Positions 1 through 5,450 of a stretch of DNA of 5,450 bases are shown here, in pieces (the first letter of the stretch is position 1; each line of letters starts with the position of its first letter). A model generated the notes under the pieces. It saw nothing but the letters and a program-made list of their open reading frames with translations. It did not search any database and had not been told where the DNA came from. Made by a program: the position numbers and the translations under genes. Source of the DNA: Deltaproteobacteria bacterium (lineage in GTDB: Bacteria; Desulfobacterota; GWC2-55-46); assembly GCA_016182705.1 (NCBI GenBank), contig JACPGA010000163.1, positions 1 to 5,450 on the forward strand, read 5' to 3'.

Positions 1-108
1 AATCGGGCCTGCTCGGAGGCAGGAGGCGGAAAGCAAGCGAGCCGGGTAAACAGAAAAGCGCGTAAGCGCGCAAAAGGCCTTTTTCGCAAGAAAGCAGCGT
101 TCTGCCTA

Positions 109-191
109 CTCCCCCTATTTTCTAAAGAGGGGTTGGGGAGATTAACTTAAAAACCAATAATCCCCCTCACTCCCCCTTTAGAAAAGGGGGA
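109..191. repeat. Imperfect inverted repeat with C5/G5 runs (REP- or MITE-like)
   Basis: Two arms of about 33 bases, 109-143 and 159-191, are imperfect reverse complements of each other. The shared core reads TCCCCCTTTTCTAAAGGGGG in one orientation, with one inserted base and a few substitutions in the left arm, and the arms are separated by about 15 AT-rich bases. The right arm itself contains a perfect hairpin: CCCCCTTT at 172-179 pairs with AAAGGGGG at 183-190 around the loop AGA. There is no reading frame inside. The structure resembles the short dispersed C/G-run palindromes found between genes in many bacterial genomes. That it is dispersed in this genome is an inference; only one occurrence is visible here. 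It lies beyond the terminator of the minus-strand operon. Confidence 0.6.
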
Positions 192-202
192 AGCTAAAAA
201 AC

Positions 203-226
203 AAAAGGCCCCTTTCGGGGCCTTTT
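203..226. terminator. Bidirectional Rho-independent terminator after the cyclophilin gene
   Basis: AAAAGGCCCC (203-212) pairs perfectly with GGGGCCTTTT (217-226) around the tetraloop TTTC. On the minus strand the GC-rich stem is followed by TTTTGTTTTTT, a good U-tract for the operon that ends with the cyclophilin stop at 289. On the plus strand it is followed by TTTTTCTT, so it could also stop transcripts arriving from the left. A smaller 5-bp stem (231-235 with 242-246) lies between it and the stop codon. Confidence 0.85.
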
Positions 227-288
227 TCTTACGCTATCCAAAGCGTGTCTCTAAAAACTTGAGATCAGGAAAAAGAACATTTTTAACT

Positions 289-867
289 TTACTCTTCTAT
301 TACTTTGACCTTCATCTCTATTCTCTCGTTCGGAAGGTCCCTGGAGTTGCGAGGGCTGCTCACTATCTTGTCGGCCACTTCAATGCCCTTGCTGACTTCG
401 CCGAAGACCGTGTACTGGCCATCGAGGAAGTTCGAGTCCTTCACGACTATGAAGAACTGCGAGCCCGCGCTGTTCGGGTCCTGGGAACGGGCCATCGAGA
501 GTATGCCCCTCTTATGCGGGGTGTCGTTGAACTCAGCCGGCACGTTCCAGCCCGGGCCGCCGGTGCCGTACATCCTTGTGTCAGGCCCCTTGGTGTTCGG
601 GTCTCCGCCCTGTATCATGAAGCCCGGGATGACCCTGTGGAATATCGTCCCGTCGTAAAAGCCTTCTTTTGCGAGCTTCACGAAGTTCTCAACGTGCTTC
701 GGGGCGACATCAGGGAAAAACTTTATTTCCATATCCCCGAACTTCGTTTCAATAACAGCCTTCTGAGTCTTTTTCGCTTCCATCTTTTTAGCTCCCTTCG
801 AATTGGCGGCGCCCGCTGGGGCGTAGGCCAGTATTAACAGCATGAATACCGCGAGTATATATTTCAT
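289..867 (-). CDS. Periplasmic peptidyl-prolyl cis-trans isomerase, cyclophilin type
   Basis: This 192-residue cyclophilin catalyses cis-trans isomerisation of Xaa-Pro bonds and so assists protein folding. The N-terminus is a typical Sec signal peptide: MK, a hydrophobic stretch at about 3-17, then AGA for signal peptidase I cleavage after about residue 20, with no lipobox cysteine. The mature enzyme should therefore be soluble in the periplasm. A short Lys/Ala-rich segment (about 24-36) precedes the cyclophilin fold (about 37-190). Active-site residues are present: R78 and H77 in FHRVIPGFMIQGGDP, F83, M84, Q86, A126 (SMARS) and F139 (GSQFFIV). The tryptophan of human cyclophilin A that contacts cyclosporin (W121) is F147 here (NFLDGQY), as in many bacterial enzymes, which suggests low cyclosporin sensitivity. 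The ATG is preceded by a run of seven Gs and GAGAT, a short-spaced purine-rich ribosome site. It is last in the operon, 53 bp after the CCA-transferase gene and before a strong terminator. Client proteins cannot be read from the sequence. Confidence 0.93.
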   Translation of the reverse strand: MKYILAVFMLLILAYAPAGAANSKGAKKMEAKKTQKAVIETKFGDMEIKFFPDVAPKHVENFVKLAKEGFYDGTIFHRVIPGFMIQGGDPNTKGPDTRMYGTGGPGWNVPAEFNDTPHKRGILSMARSQDPNSAGSQFFIVVKDSNFLDGQYTVFGEVSKGIEVADKIVSSPRNSRDLPNERIEMKVKVIEE

Positions 868-920
868 ATCTCCCCCCCGTTATCAAATGAGATACAGTAA
901 AACCCAGCCGTGAGAGATTG

Positions 921-2414
921 TCAACCCGTATCACCCTTTTTTTCCTTCAGCCATTTTTTTATATAGGCGGCGGCTTCCTTCCTGTTCCTTACCTCGCCTG
1001 TTTCCACTCCCTCGCTTATCTTACGCAGTATATCTCCCACGACCGGCCCTTCCGGCACTTTGAACGCCTCCATTACCTGACGGCCTGTCATGAGCGGGGC
1101 TGGCTTTCTCATGATGTAGGTGCCGTAGTAAAAGCGCATCATATCGAGAACGACCTCATAAAGCTCAGGGTCCTCGCCTCCCCTTGTGGCCCTCGCGTCA
1201 ACAAGTGCGAGGCAAAGGAGCACCAGGCCGCTCTCGCCCCCTGTTGCCCTGAAGAAGTGGCCCTTTGCCCTGAAGGTCCTTTCCTTGAGAGACGCGAGCA
1301 TGAACACCCTGTGGTGGTTCTTTACAAGGTGCGCCAGTTCGGATGAGTTCCTGCGGCTGAACCTGAGCCGTTCCATTACTTCAGGTAGCCTTTTCGCGCC
1401 CTCGGAGTCATGGCCGATGAACCTCAACTTCCCGGGCTCTCTGGTGAGCGTATACGCCTTCCCGAAATCATGAAAAAGAGCGGCAAGCCTGAAAATTGCG
1501 GCATTCGGCACGGGGCCCGGCCTCATGAAATATTCCTTGAGCCTGTCCGAGAAGCCCGAGAAGGTATCCTCCGAGATGCTGCCCAGGAGCTTGTCAGCCT
1601 CCTTGAGAGCGCGAAGGGAATGAGAAAGGAGGTCGTACCCTGAGATATCTTTCCATTCCTTCATCTCCGGAACCATGACTTGCATGAGGGTGGATGCGAA
1701 AAGGAGCTTTACGCCCGCCGTGGAATCAGCGCAGGTCATGAGCTGGACAAGTTCTTCGCGCGCCCTTTCCGGGGAAGTCTTTGAAAGAAGCGGAGCCTTT
1801 GAGACAAGAAGCTCCCATGTGGCCTGCTCGATCTCCAAGCCGTACCGTATGGAAAGCCTTACGGCCCTCATCATTCTTACCGGGTCGTCGTCGAAAATTG
1901 AATAAGACACTTTCCGCAGGATAGCCGCGCCAGCGTCATTTATCCCTCCGAAAGGGTCAATGACAACAGATTCACCATCAAAAAAACTCCTGACTTGAAG
2001 GGCCAGGGCATTGACAGTGAAGTCTCTCTTCCCGAGGTCGGCCAGAATATCGCCGCCCGCCGTCGGGGTGAAGTCGATTGTAAGCCCGCCCTCTTTTGAT
2101 ACCACCCGCCATGCCCCGGCCTCCTCATCAAGGGCAAAAAAACTGCCGCCGAGAATGCCGGAGACGGCCACTGCCAGCGCCCTGGTATCTCCGTCGAACG
2201 AAAAATCGTAATCAGGCGCGGCCGCTACTCCCAGTGCGATATTACGGAGCACGCCACCCACAAGGTAAAGCACGGAGCCCGCGGGCATGGCGTCAGAGGC
2301 GGCCTTTATCACGCGGTCTGCCTTGAGGCGCTCAAGCCCTTTCAGGGGCTTAAAATACGAACGGGCCGAATCGGTTCGGCCCGTCCTGTCATTTTTATCT
2401 TTCATCCCGCTCAC
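921..2414 (-). CDS. CCA tRNA nucleotidyltransferase / poly(A) polymerase family with HD domain
   Basis: This is a 497-residue class II nucleotidyltransferase of the family that builds or repairs the 3' CCA end of tRNA in the cytoplasm. The head domain shows YLVGGVLRN (50-58), the metal-binding pair DYD (68-70), a likely third carboxylate at D114 and RDFTVNALA (130-138). The neck has the nucleotide-selecting motif DPVRMMRAVR (177-186) followed by SPERAREEL (214-222). A C-terminal HD-type phosphohydrolase domain follows, with H265, H315-D316 (LFHDFGK), H335 (GHDSEGA) and H367-H368, then the usual TGR...P.G tail. HD domains in this family have been linked to removal of 2',3'-cyclic phosphate or 2'-phosphate ends. 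Whether this enzyme adds the whole CCA, only CC or A, or acts as a poly(A) polymerase cannot be decided from the motifs. The chosen start is GTG at 2414, whose GTGA overlaps the upstream TGA and implies translational coupling. ATG at 2405 (residue 4) is an alternative. One oddity is Asn58, where the family usually has Asp (VRD). Confidence 0.92.
   Translation of the reverse strand: MSGMKDKNDRTGRTDSARSYFKPLKGLERLKADRVIKAASDAMPAGSVLYLVGGVLRNIALGVAAAPDYDFSFDGDTRALAVAVSGILGGSFFALDEEAGAWRVVSKEGGLTIDFTPTAGGDILADLGKRDFTVNALALQVRSFFDGESVVIDPFGGINDAGAAILRKVSYSIFDDDPVRMMRAVRLSIRYGLEIEQATWELLVSKAPLLSKTSPERAREELVQLMTCADSTAGVKLLFASTLMQVMVPEMKEWKDISGYDLLSHSLRALKEADKLLGSISEDTFSGFSDRLKEYFMRPGPVPNAAIFRLAALFHDFGKAYTLTREPGKLRFIGHDSEGAKRLPEVMERLRFSRRNSSELAHLVKNHHRVFMLASLKERTFRAKGHFFRATGGESGLVLLCLALVDARATRGGEDPELYEVVLDMMRFYYGTYIMRKPAPLMTGRQVMEAFKVPEGPVVGDILRKISEGVETGEVRNRKEAAAYIKKWLKEKKGDTG
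2361..2384. other. Perfect hairpin inside the 5' end of the CCA-transferase gene
   Basis: ACGGGCCGAA (2361-2370) and TTCGGCCCGT (2375-2384) are exact reverse complements separated by four bases. On the minus-strand transcript the hairpin covers nucleotides 31-54 from the GTG start, encoding about residues 11-18 (TGRTDSAR), a stretch outside the conserved fold. A second, weaker stem follows it: AAGCCC at 2334-2339 with GGGCTT at 2346-2351. Neither side has the continuous U-run of a terminator. Its position at the downstream edge of an initiating ribosome could affect translation, but that is inference. Confidence 0.5.
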
Positions 2415-3274
2415 AAGAGCTCGACCTCTATGTAGCCGTCGTCAAGCGGCACTAACGGCCTCGTAAACGACAGGGAGTTCACCTTTGAGGCGGCCTCCCT
2501 GAAATCCGGGTCCATCGCGAATATCTCCCTGTAAAGCTCCAATGCCTCGTCATCCCTGCCAGAGGCCTCATAAGCAAGGGCAAGCTCGTACATGAGGGCT
2601 TTTTTCTCCTCATCAGACCTGTCAGCTGCCTTGAGCCCCTTGGAGTAATACGCGGCGGCCTCTTCCGGGTTGTTTTCAGCCATGGCGCACAGGCCCAGCC
2701 TTGTATAGCAGTCCAGCTCAAGACGGGCGTCCTTCAGAGCTATCTTGAACTCTTTTGAGGCTTCGCTGAACAGCTCCATCTCCATGTATGCTATGCCGAG
2801 ATTGTAATGGGTCTCGGAGTCTTCCTTGTTAAGCTGATTTCCTATGCCATCCTTGAACTCATCAAAACTTTCAGCAGATTCCTTGCCGCTCCATTGACCC
2901 GCGAGGTCTTTTAAAGCCTCTTCCATGCCAAGCTCAGCCGAAAGGTCGACGTACTCCTCTTTAGAGGCGACGCTCTCATGTGCCGGGGCCTGCTCTTGAG
3001 GCAACCGCGCCTCCTCGGGCTCCATTTTTTCCATCAGTTCCTGAATCGCCGAGGAGAGGTCCTCATCCAGATCATCTCCTTCCGGCGTCTCGGGGAAAGC
3101 CTCTTCCATTATATCCGCTGCCGGCTCGGCGCGCCGGGCTTCGATTTGAGAAGGAGCAATGGCCTCTTCCCCTGAAACCTCCGAGACGGAAACGTCAGCA
3201 CCGGGCTCTTCCGGCAACGGCTCCGCCTTCAAATCGACAGCTGCTCCTTCATCAGGGACGGACCGTGCTTCCAT
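2411..3274 (-). CDS. TPR protein, C-terminal part (separated by frameshift)
   Basis: This frame encodes 287 residues. About 1-135 is an acidic Glu/Ala/Pro/Ser-rich segment like the tail of the upstream frame. It includes a short amphipathic helix-like stretch (DEDLSSAIQELMEKM, 70-84) and YVDLSAELGMEEAL (108-121). Then come about three tetratricopeptide repeats: ETHYNLGIAYMEMELFSEA from 154, LDCYTRLGLCAMAENNPEEA from about 187, and a third from about 226 ending in AMDPDF. TPRs form helical scaffolds that bind partner proteins; no enzyme motif is present and no signal peptide is seen. The ATG at 3274 is the first Met but has no good ribosome site. The open frame continues upstream to 3355 without a stop, where it meets the 17-bp duplication. 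With one repeat copy removed it is continuous with the gene at 3349-4953. I therefore read it as the detached C-terminus of an 841-residue protein. It may be expressed weakly by reinitiation, or not at all. Its TGA overlaps the GTG of the CCA-transferase gene. Confidence 0.75.
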   Translation of the reverse strand: MEARSVPDEGAAVDLKAEPLPEEPGADVSVSEVSGEEAIAPSQIEARRAEPAADIMEEAFPETPEGDDLDEDLSSAIQELMEKMEPEEARLPQEQAPAHESVASKEEYVDLSAELGMEEALKDLAGQWSGKESAESFDEFKDGIGNQLNKEDSETHYNLGIAYMEMELFSEASKEFKIALKDARLELDCYTRLGLCAMAENNPEEAAAYYSKGLKAADRSDEEKKALMYELALAYEASGRDDEALELYREIFAMDPDFREAASKVNSLSFTRPLVPLDDGYIEVELL

Positions 3275-3335
3275 GTCTTCAACGGCTTCGATTATCTCGA
3301 CAGCGTCCAGCGGCGCTTCGAGCGGGGGTGAGTCG

Positions 3336-3369
3336 AGCTCAAGAAGCTCTATAGCTCAAGAAGCTCTAT
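3336..3369. repeat. Exact 17-bp tandem duplication that breaks the TPR gene
   Basis: The unit AGCTCAAGAAGCTCTAT occurs at 3336-3352 and again, identically and with no spacer, at 3353-3369. The bases flanking the pair do not extend the match. Seventeen is not a multiple of three, so the second copy shifts the frame by two. On the coding (minus) strand the junction of the copies reads GAG CTA TAG, giving Glu-Leu-stop. Deleting one copy gives GAG CTC GAC TCA and an open frame through to 2411. Each unit contains GAGCT twice, and a short inverted repeat (GAGCT TCTTG AGCTC) spans the end of one unit, features that favour replication slippage. Confidence 0.95.
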
Positions 3370-4953
3370 CTCCTCTGATTCTATTTCAACAATTTGCTCT
3401 GGCCCGGCCGCGCCTTGATACGCATCTTCAGCGGCTTCCCGTGGCTGTTCATCATCCACGGCCGCTTGCGCGCTGGTCTCGGCCTCAACGGCCTCCATGC
3501 TCTCTTGCGCGTTTATAACAGGCTCCGGCATTTCAACAGGCACTTCAACCGGCGGCTCATCCAGAGAGATCGGCTTTTCAGTGCCGGACAACAGGTCTTC
3601 CTGCAGCTCTGCCGAGATCACGGAGATAACATCTTCAATGCCAGTTTCTTCGGGAGTCTCTTCTACCTGAACCTCTGATACTGAAGGCGTGGGTTCCTGA
3701 ATTTCAACCGCCCCTTCTACAGGGGATTCGCCTACCGGGGCTTGAGCGTCCGCGACCTCTGCGGAAGACTCGGCTGGCTCCACAGGCGTTTCATCCGCAC
3801 CCATCCGGGGCAGATCACCCCTTAAGAGGTCGTCGATATCAATGTCGATTTCATCGGCAGACCCTGCATGCGATACCTGAGCGGCAAGCTCAGGGGAGAC
3901 ACCGGCAGCTGCCGAATTTTCAGGAGCGCTTACCTCAAGGGCAGCTTCTGACACTTCAGGTAGCGATTCAGGCAAAGGAGCGCTTTCGGCTTCGGCTCCG
4001 GCTTCCTCGAAGCCTTCGATGGTTATCTCTATTTCCTCTTCAGGCCACGAGACAACAGGCTCTTCTGATGCGTTCTGTTCCACGCCGTCAGGTACCTCTA
4101 TGGACGCGGCGATGGAAAATGCCGCTGGTTCTTCAGCGTGCTGCGCGGCCTGAGGCGCTGTTTTTTCATCCTTCTTCAGGAACCTTGAAGCGTGGGGGTC
4201 ATCAGGATTTATCCTGATTATATCCTGGGCGGCCCTTCTGGCCTCTTCGGCCATGGATGCGACGCTGTAATAATTGAACAGGCCCTTCAAGAACTTCAGG
4301 CGCTGGGTATCGTCGCCCTTGATCCTGTAAAGCTCGGAAAGGCCCGACAGGACACGCTCTTCGGAAGGGTTCGCGTTATAAAGGGAAAGGTATACTTTTT
4401 CGGCCTTGTCGAGCTTTCCGGCCGAAAGGAGTTTTTCAAAGATGATGGAATACTCGAAAAGGGAGTCCTTGGCAAAGGAGAGTTTCTGATAGAGGTCGGC
4501 GAGCTTCAACCTGACCCCGACGTTCTCGGGGTCTATGTCGACCATCTTTTTAAGGAGTTCCAGGACTTCGCTGGTCTTGCCCCGGTTCTCGTACCAATGG
4601 ACTATATAGCTGTACTCGCCAACGGCGTCGGCTATGAGCCTTTGCTTCAGGTAGAGCTCGGCAAGCTTGTTGTGCGTGTCGAGGTTTTCTTCAAGTTTCA
4701 GGACCTGCTTGTATACGGCGATAGCCTTGAGATAAAAGCCCCTCTGCGCGTTCGCCCTGGCAGCCTCCGTGTACTCCTTTACAGCCTCGCTTTTTTTCCC
4801 GAGCTTGACATAAAGGTCGCCTATGCGAAGTCGGATGGAGATGTCCTTGGGGTCGACGTCAGCAGCGGCCCTGTACTCGACGACAGCCTTTTCCAGATAG
4901 CCCTTTTGTATGAACTTCTGGGCCTTGTCTATGAGTTTTTCCTTTAAAGCCAT
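3349..4953 (-). CDS. TPR protein with long acidic linker, N-terminal part (truncated by frameshift)
   Basis: This frame encodes 534 residues. Residues 1-260 are a run of tetratricopeptide-like helical repeats, for example KAQKFIQKGYLEKAVVEYRAA from about 10, LRIGDLYVKLGKKSEAVKEY from about 42, HNKLAELYLKQRLIADAVGEY from about 94 and LKLADLYQKLSFAKDSLFEY from about 149, with DP or NP turns between helices. Residues 265-534 are a low-complexity linker rich in Glu, Ala, Pro, Ser and Val with almost no Lys, Arg or aromatic residues. It carries spaced acidic-hydrophobic clusters such as EEIEITIEGFEE (306-317) and DEIDIDIDDLL (367-377). There is no signal peptide or membrane segment, so a cytoplasmic scaffold is likely; the partner is unknown. 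The start is ATG at 4953, about 50 bases downstream of a good promoter, with GGGGGA just ahead of it. The frame ends at a TAG created by the 17-bp duplication. Related proteins, as I know the architecture, carry a second TPR block after the linker, and that block is found in the next reading frame (2411-3274). Confidence 0.85.
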   Translation of the reverse strand: MALKEKLIDKAQKFIQKGYLEKAVVEYRAAADVDPKDISIRLRIGDLYVKLGKKSEAVKEYTEAARANAQRGFYLKAIAVYKQVLKLEENLDTHNKLAELYLKQRLIADAVGEYSYIVHWYENRGKTSEVLELLKKMVDIDPENVGVRLKLADLYQKLSFAKDSLFEYSIIFEKLLSAGKLDKAEKVYLSLYNANPSEERVLSGLSELYRIKGDDTQRLKFLKGLFNYYSVASMAEEARRAAQDIIRINPDDPHASRFLKKDEKTAPQAAQHAEEPAAFSIAASIEVPDGVEQNASEEPVVSWPEEEIEITIEGFEEAGAEAESAPLPESLPEVSEAALEVSAPENSAAAGVSPELAAQVSHAGSADEIDIDIDDLLRGDLPRMGADETPVEPAESSAEVADAQAPVGESPVEGAVEIQEPTPSVSEVQVEETPEETGIEDVISVISAELQEDLLSGTEKPISLDEPPVEVPVEMPEPVINAQESMEAVEAETSAQAAVDDEQPREAAEDAYQGAAGPEQIVEIESEEIELLEL

Positions 4954-4972
4954 GGTCCCCCAAGACTGATTA

Positions 4973-5010
4973 TCGGCATTTTCCGGGTAAAATAAAGTTC
5001 AAATTGCCGA
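4973..5010. promoter_or_regulatory. Inverted repeat in the 5' leader of the TPR operon
   Basis: TCGGCATTTT (4973-4982) and AAATTGCCGA (5001-5010) are reverse complements at 9 of 10 positions, separated by 18 bases. The distal arm sits around the predicted transcription start and the proximal arm about 20 bases before the ATG at 4953. It could fold as a leader stem-loop or be bound by a regulator. No known riboswitch or operator is recognised, so the function is open. Confidence 0.35.
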
Positions 5011-5011
5011 C

Positions 5012-5040
5012 ATTATAACATTATTAAAAATCTTAGTAAA
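5012..5040 (-). promoter_or_regulatory. Sigma70-type promoter for the TPR operon
   Basis: On the minus strand the -35 element TTTACT (5035-5040, 4 of 6 consensus) is followed by a 17-base spacer and a perfect -10 TATAAT (5012-5017). The spacer ends in TGT, which makes an extended -10 (TGTTATAAT). The spacer and surroundings are AT-rich. Transcription would start near 5005, giving a leader of about 50 bases before the ATG at 4953. This implies that the TPR, CCA-transferase and cyclophilin genes are transcribed separately from the ligase gene upstream. Confidence 0.75.
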
Positions 5041-5050
5041 AACAAACCGT

Positions 5051-5450
5051 TCAAGCTTCCGAGGTTGTCTTTTCACTGGCGGGCAGGATGAGACACGAGG
5101 GTGCCAGGGCCTCGCTTGCCATCGTCTCTTCGGCGTTAAGCCCGCGGACTTTGAATGAAACGCCCAAGCCCTGGGCAAACCTTTCAACCAGCAATTCCTT
5201 TAACCTGTCAACGCTTACCTGACTGAACTCGCGGACCCCCGCCATCTTGCCTGATATGGTCTTTCCGAAGACCCTGTAGTTAAGGTCGTCGTCCGTATCC
5301 ATGAGAATGGAGCCGTGCTGGATAAAGGCCCTCTTGAGCCTTCTCTGGGCGCTGCCCACGAGCTTTCTGCCGTTGATGAGCACCTCGTAGCGCGCAGGCG
5401 TATGAAAACAGGCCTCGCTCCTGTCCCCTGAGGCCGAGCCGCGCGAATAA
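5051..5450 (-). CDS. Lipoate/octanoate protein ligase family (LplA/LipM-like), C-terminal part
   Basis: This is a partial gene: its start lies beyond the right edge, and the last 132 codons are present (the frame reads through 5449). The family attaches lipoate or octanoate to lysines of lipoyl domains (pyruvate and 2-oxoglutarate dehydrogenases, glycine cleavage H protein) in the cytoplasm. The fragment shows the diagnostic block CFHTPARYEV, then INGRKLVGSAQRR, then FIQHGSILMD. The Lys in GRK (fragment residue 29) matches the conserved substrate-binding lysine. The Cys 15 residues before it sits where LipM/LipL-type transferases have their acyl-accepting cysteine, which favours a LipM-like octanoyltransferase over a true ATP-dependent LplA, though the fragment cannot settle this. 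Family members are about 250-280 residues, so roughly half is visible. A GTG at 5381-5383 is an internal Val within the conserved block, not a start. The C-terminal tail after about residue 115 is poorly conserved. The stop at 5051 is about 10 bases upstream of the next promoter's -35, with no clear terminator between. Confidence 0.85.
   Translation of the reverse strand, partial: YSRGSASGDRSEACFHTPARYEVLINGRKLVGSAQRRLKRAFIQHGSILMDTDDDLNYRVFGKTISGKMAGVREFSQVSVDRLKELLVERFAQGLGVSFKVRGLNAEETMASEALAPSCLILPASEKTTSEA

Noticed and set aside
1..65. Possible 3' end of a plus-strand gene (a frame ending SEPGKQKSA, stop TAA at 63-65)
   Set aside because: All three plus frames are open at the window edge, and the basic, low-information tails cannot be told apart. 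The stop codon falls in the loop region of a small GCGC hairpin (59-70), which is suggestive but not enough to call a gene.
72..84. AAAAGGCCTTTT palindrome followed by T as a terminator
   Set aside because: The palindrome has no loop, so only a very short stem could form; the much stronger terminator is at 203-226.
259..837. 192-residue plus-strand open frame opposite the cyclophilin gene
   Set aside because: It is antisense to a clear cyclophilin with signal peptide and full active site, and its His/Arg/Val-rich translation matches no fold I recognise. It is a shadow of GC-biased codons.
868..920. Separate promoter for the cyclophilin gene
   Set aside because: TTTACT and TGATAA-like hexamers occur, but the spacing is too short and they are too close to the start codon; read-through from the upstream gene explains expression.
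3336..3369. Programmed frameshifting joining the two TPR frames
   Set aside because: There is no slippery heptamer or downstream pseudoknot at the junction, and the exact tandem duplication explains the frame change fully.
2980..3518. Plus-strand frames around the TPR break (Pro/Ser/Arg-rich translations)
   Set aside because: These are shadows of the acidic low-complexity linker: GAG/GCC/GAA codons read antisense give Ser, Leu, Arg and Pro without stops.
4192..4947. 251-residue plus-strand open frame opposite the TPR gene
   Set aside because: It mirrors the TPR codons exactly antisense. The TPR frame has clear helical repeats and a promoter; this frame has neither family features nor a ribosome site.
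5041..5080. Weak hairpin with TTTTT after the ligase stop as a terminator
   Set aside because: Only a 4-bp AACC/GGTT stem with a 14-base loop can be drawn, and the T-run belongs to the AT-rich promoter region.

Overview
The window looks like chromosomal DNA of a Gram-negative bacterium. All four genes I can support lie on the minus strand. The broad type of organism is inferred from three things: a secreted cyclophilin with a Sec signal peptide, a GC content of roughly half, and a TPR protein of the kind common in Desulfobacterota/Desulfuromonadota-type (former Deltaproteobacteria) and Nitrospirota genomes. That type has N-terminal TPRs, a long acidic linker and a C-terminal TPR block carrying a THYNLGIAYMEM-type repeat. 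I cannot name a genus.

Reading in the direction of transcription (right to left): the right edge holds the C-terminal half of a lipoate/octanoate protein ligase-family gene (5450-5051). A 97-bp gap follows, with a good sigma70-type promoter (extended -10 TGTTATAAT, 17-bp spacer, -35 TTTACT). Next comes a large TPR gene that is now in two pieces (4953-3349 and 3274-2411), then an HD-domain class II tRNA CCA nucleotidyltransferase (2414-921) whose GTG start overlaps the TPR stop by 4 bp, then after 53 bp a periplasmic cyclophilin (867-289). A strong bidirectional hairpin terminator at 203-226 closes the unit. The last 200 bp at the left edge hold no convincing gene, but do contain an imperfect inverted repeat rich in C5/G5 runs.

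The most notable observation is at the break in the TPR gene. An exact 17-bp tandem duplication (3336-3352 and 3353-3369) shifts the frame and creates an immediate TAG. Taking out one copy restores a single 841-residue reading frame with TPRs at both ends, so the two reading frames are best read as one gene broken by a recent slippage-type duplication (or, less interestingly, by an assembly artefact). The remaining observations are modest: a perfect 10-bp-stem hairpin just inside the start of the CCA-transferase gene, a 5'-UTR inverted repeat under the promoter, and the repeat element at the left end. I see no CRISPR array, RNA gene, transposase or defence-type system.
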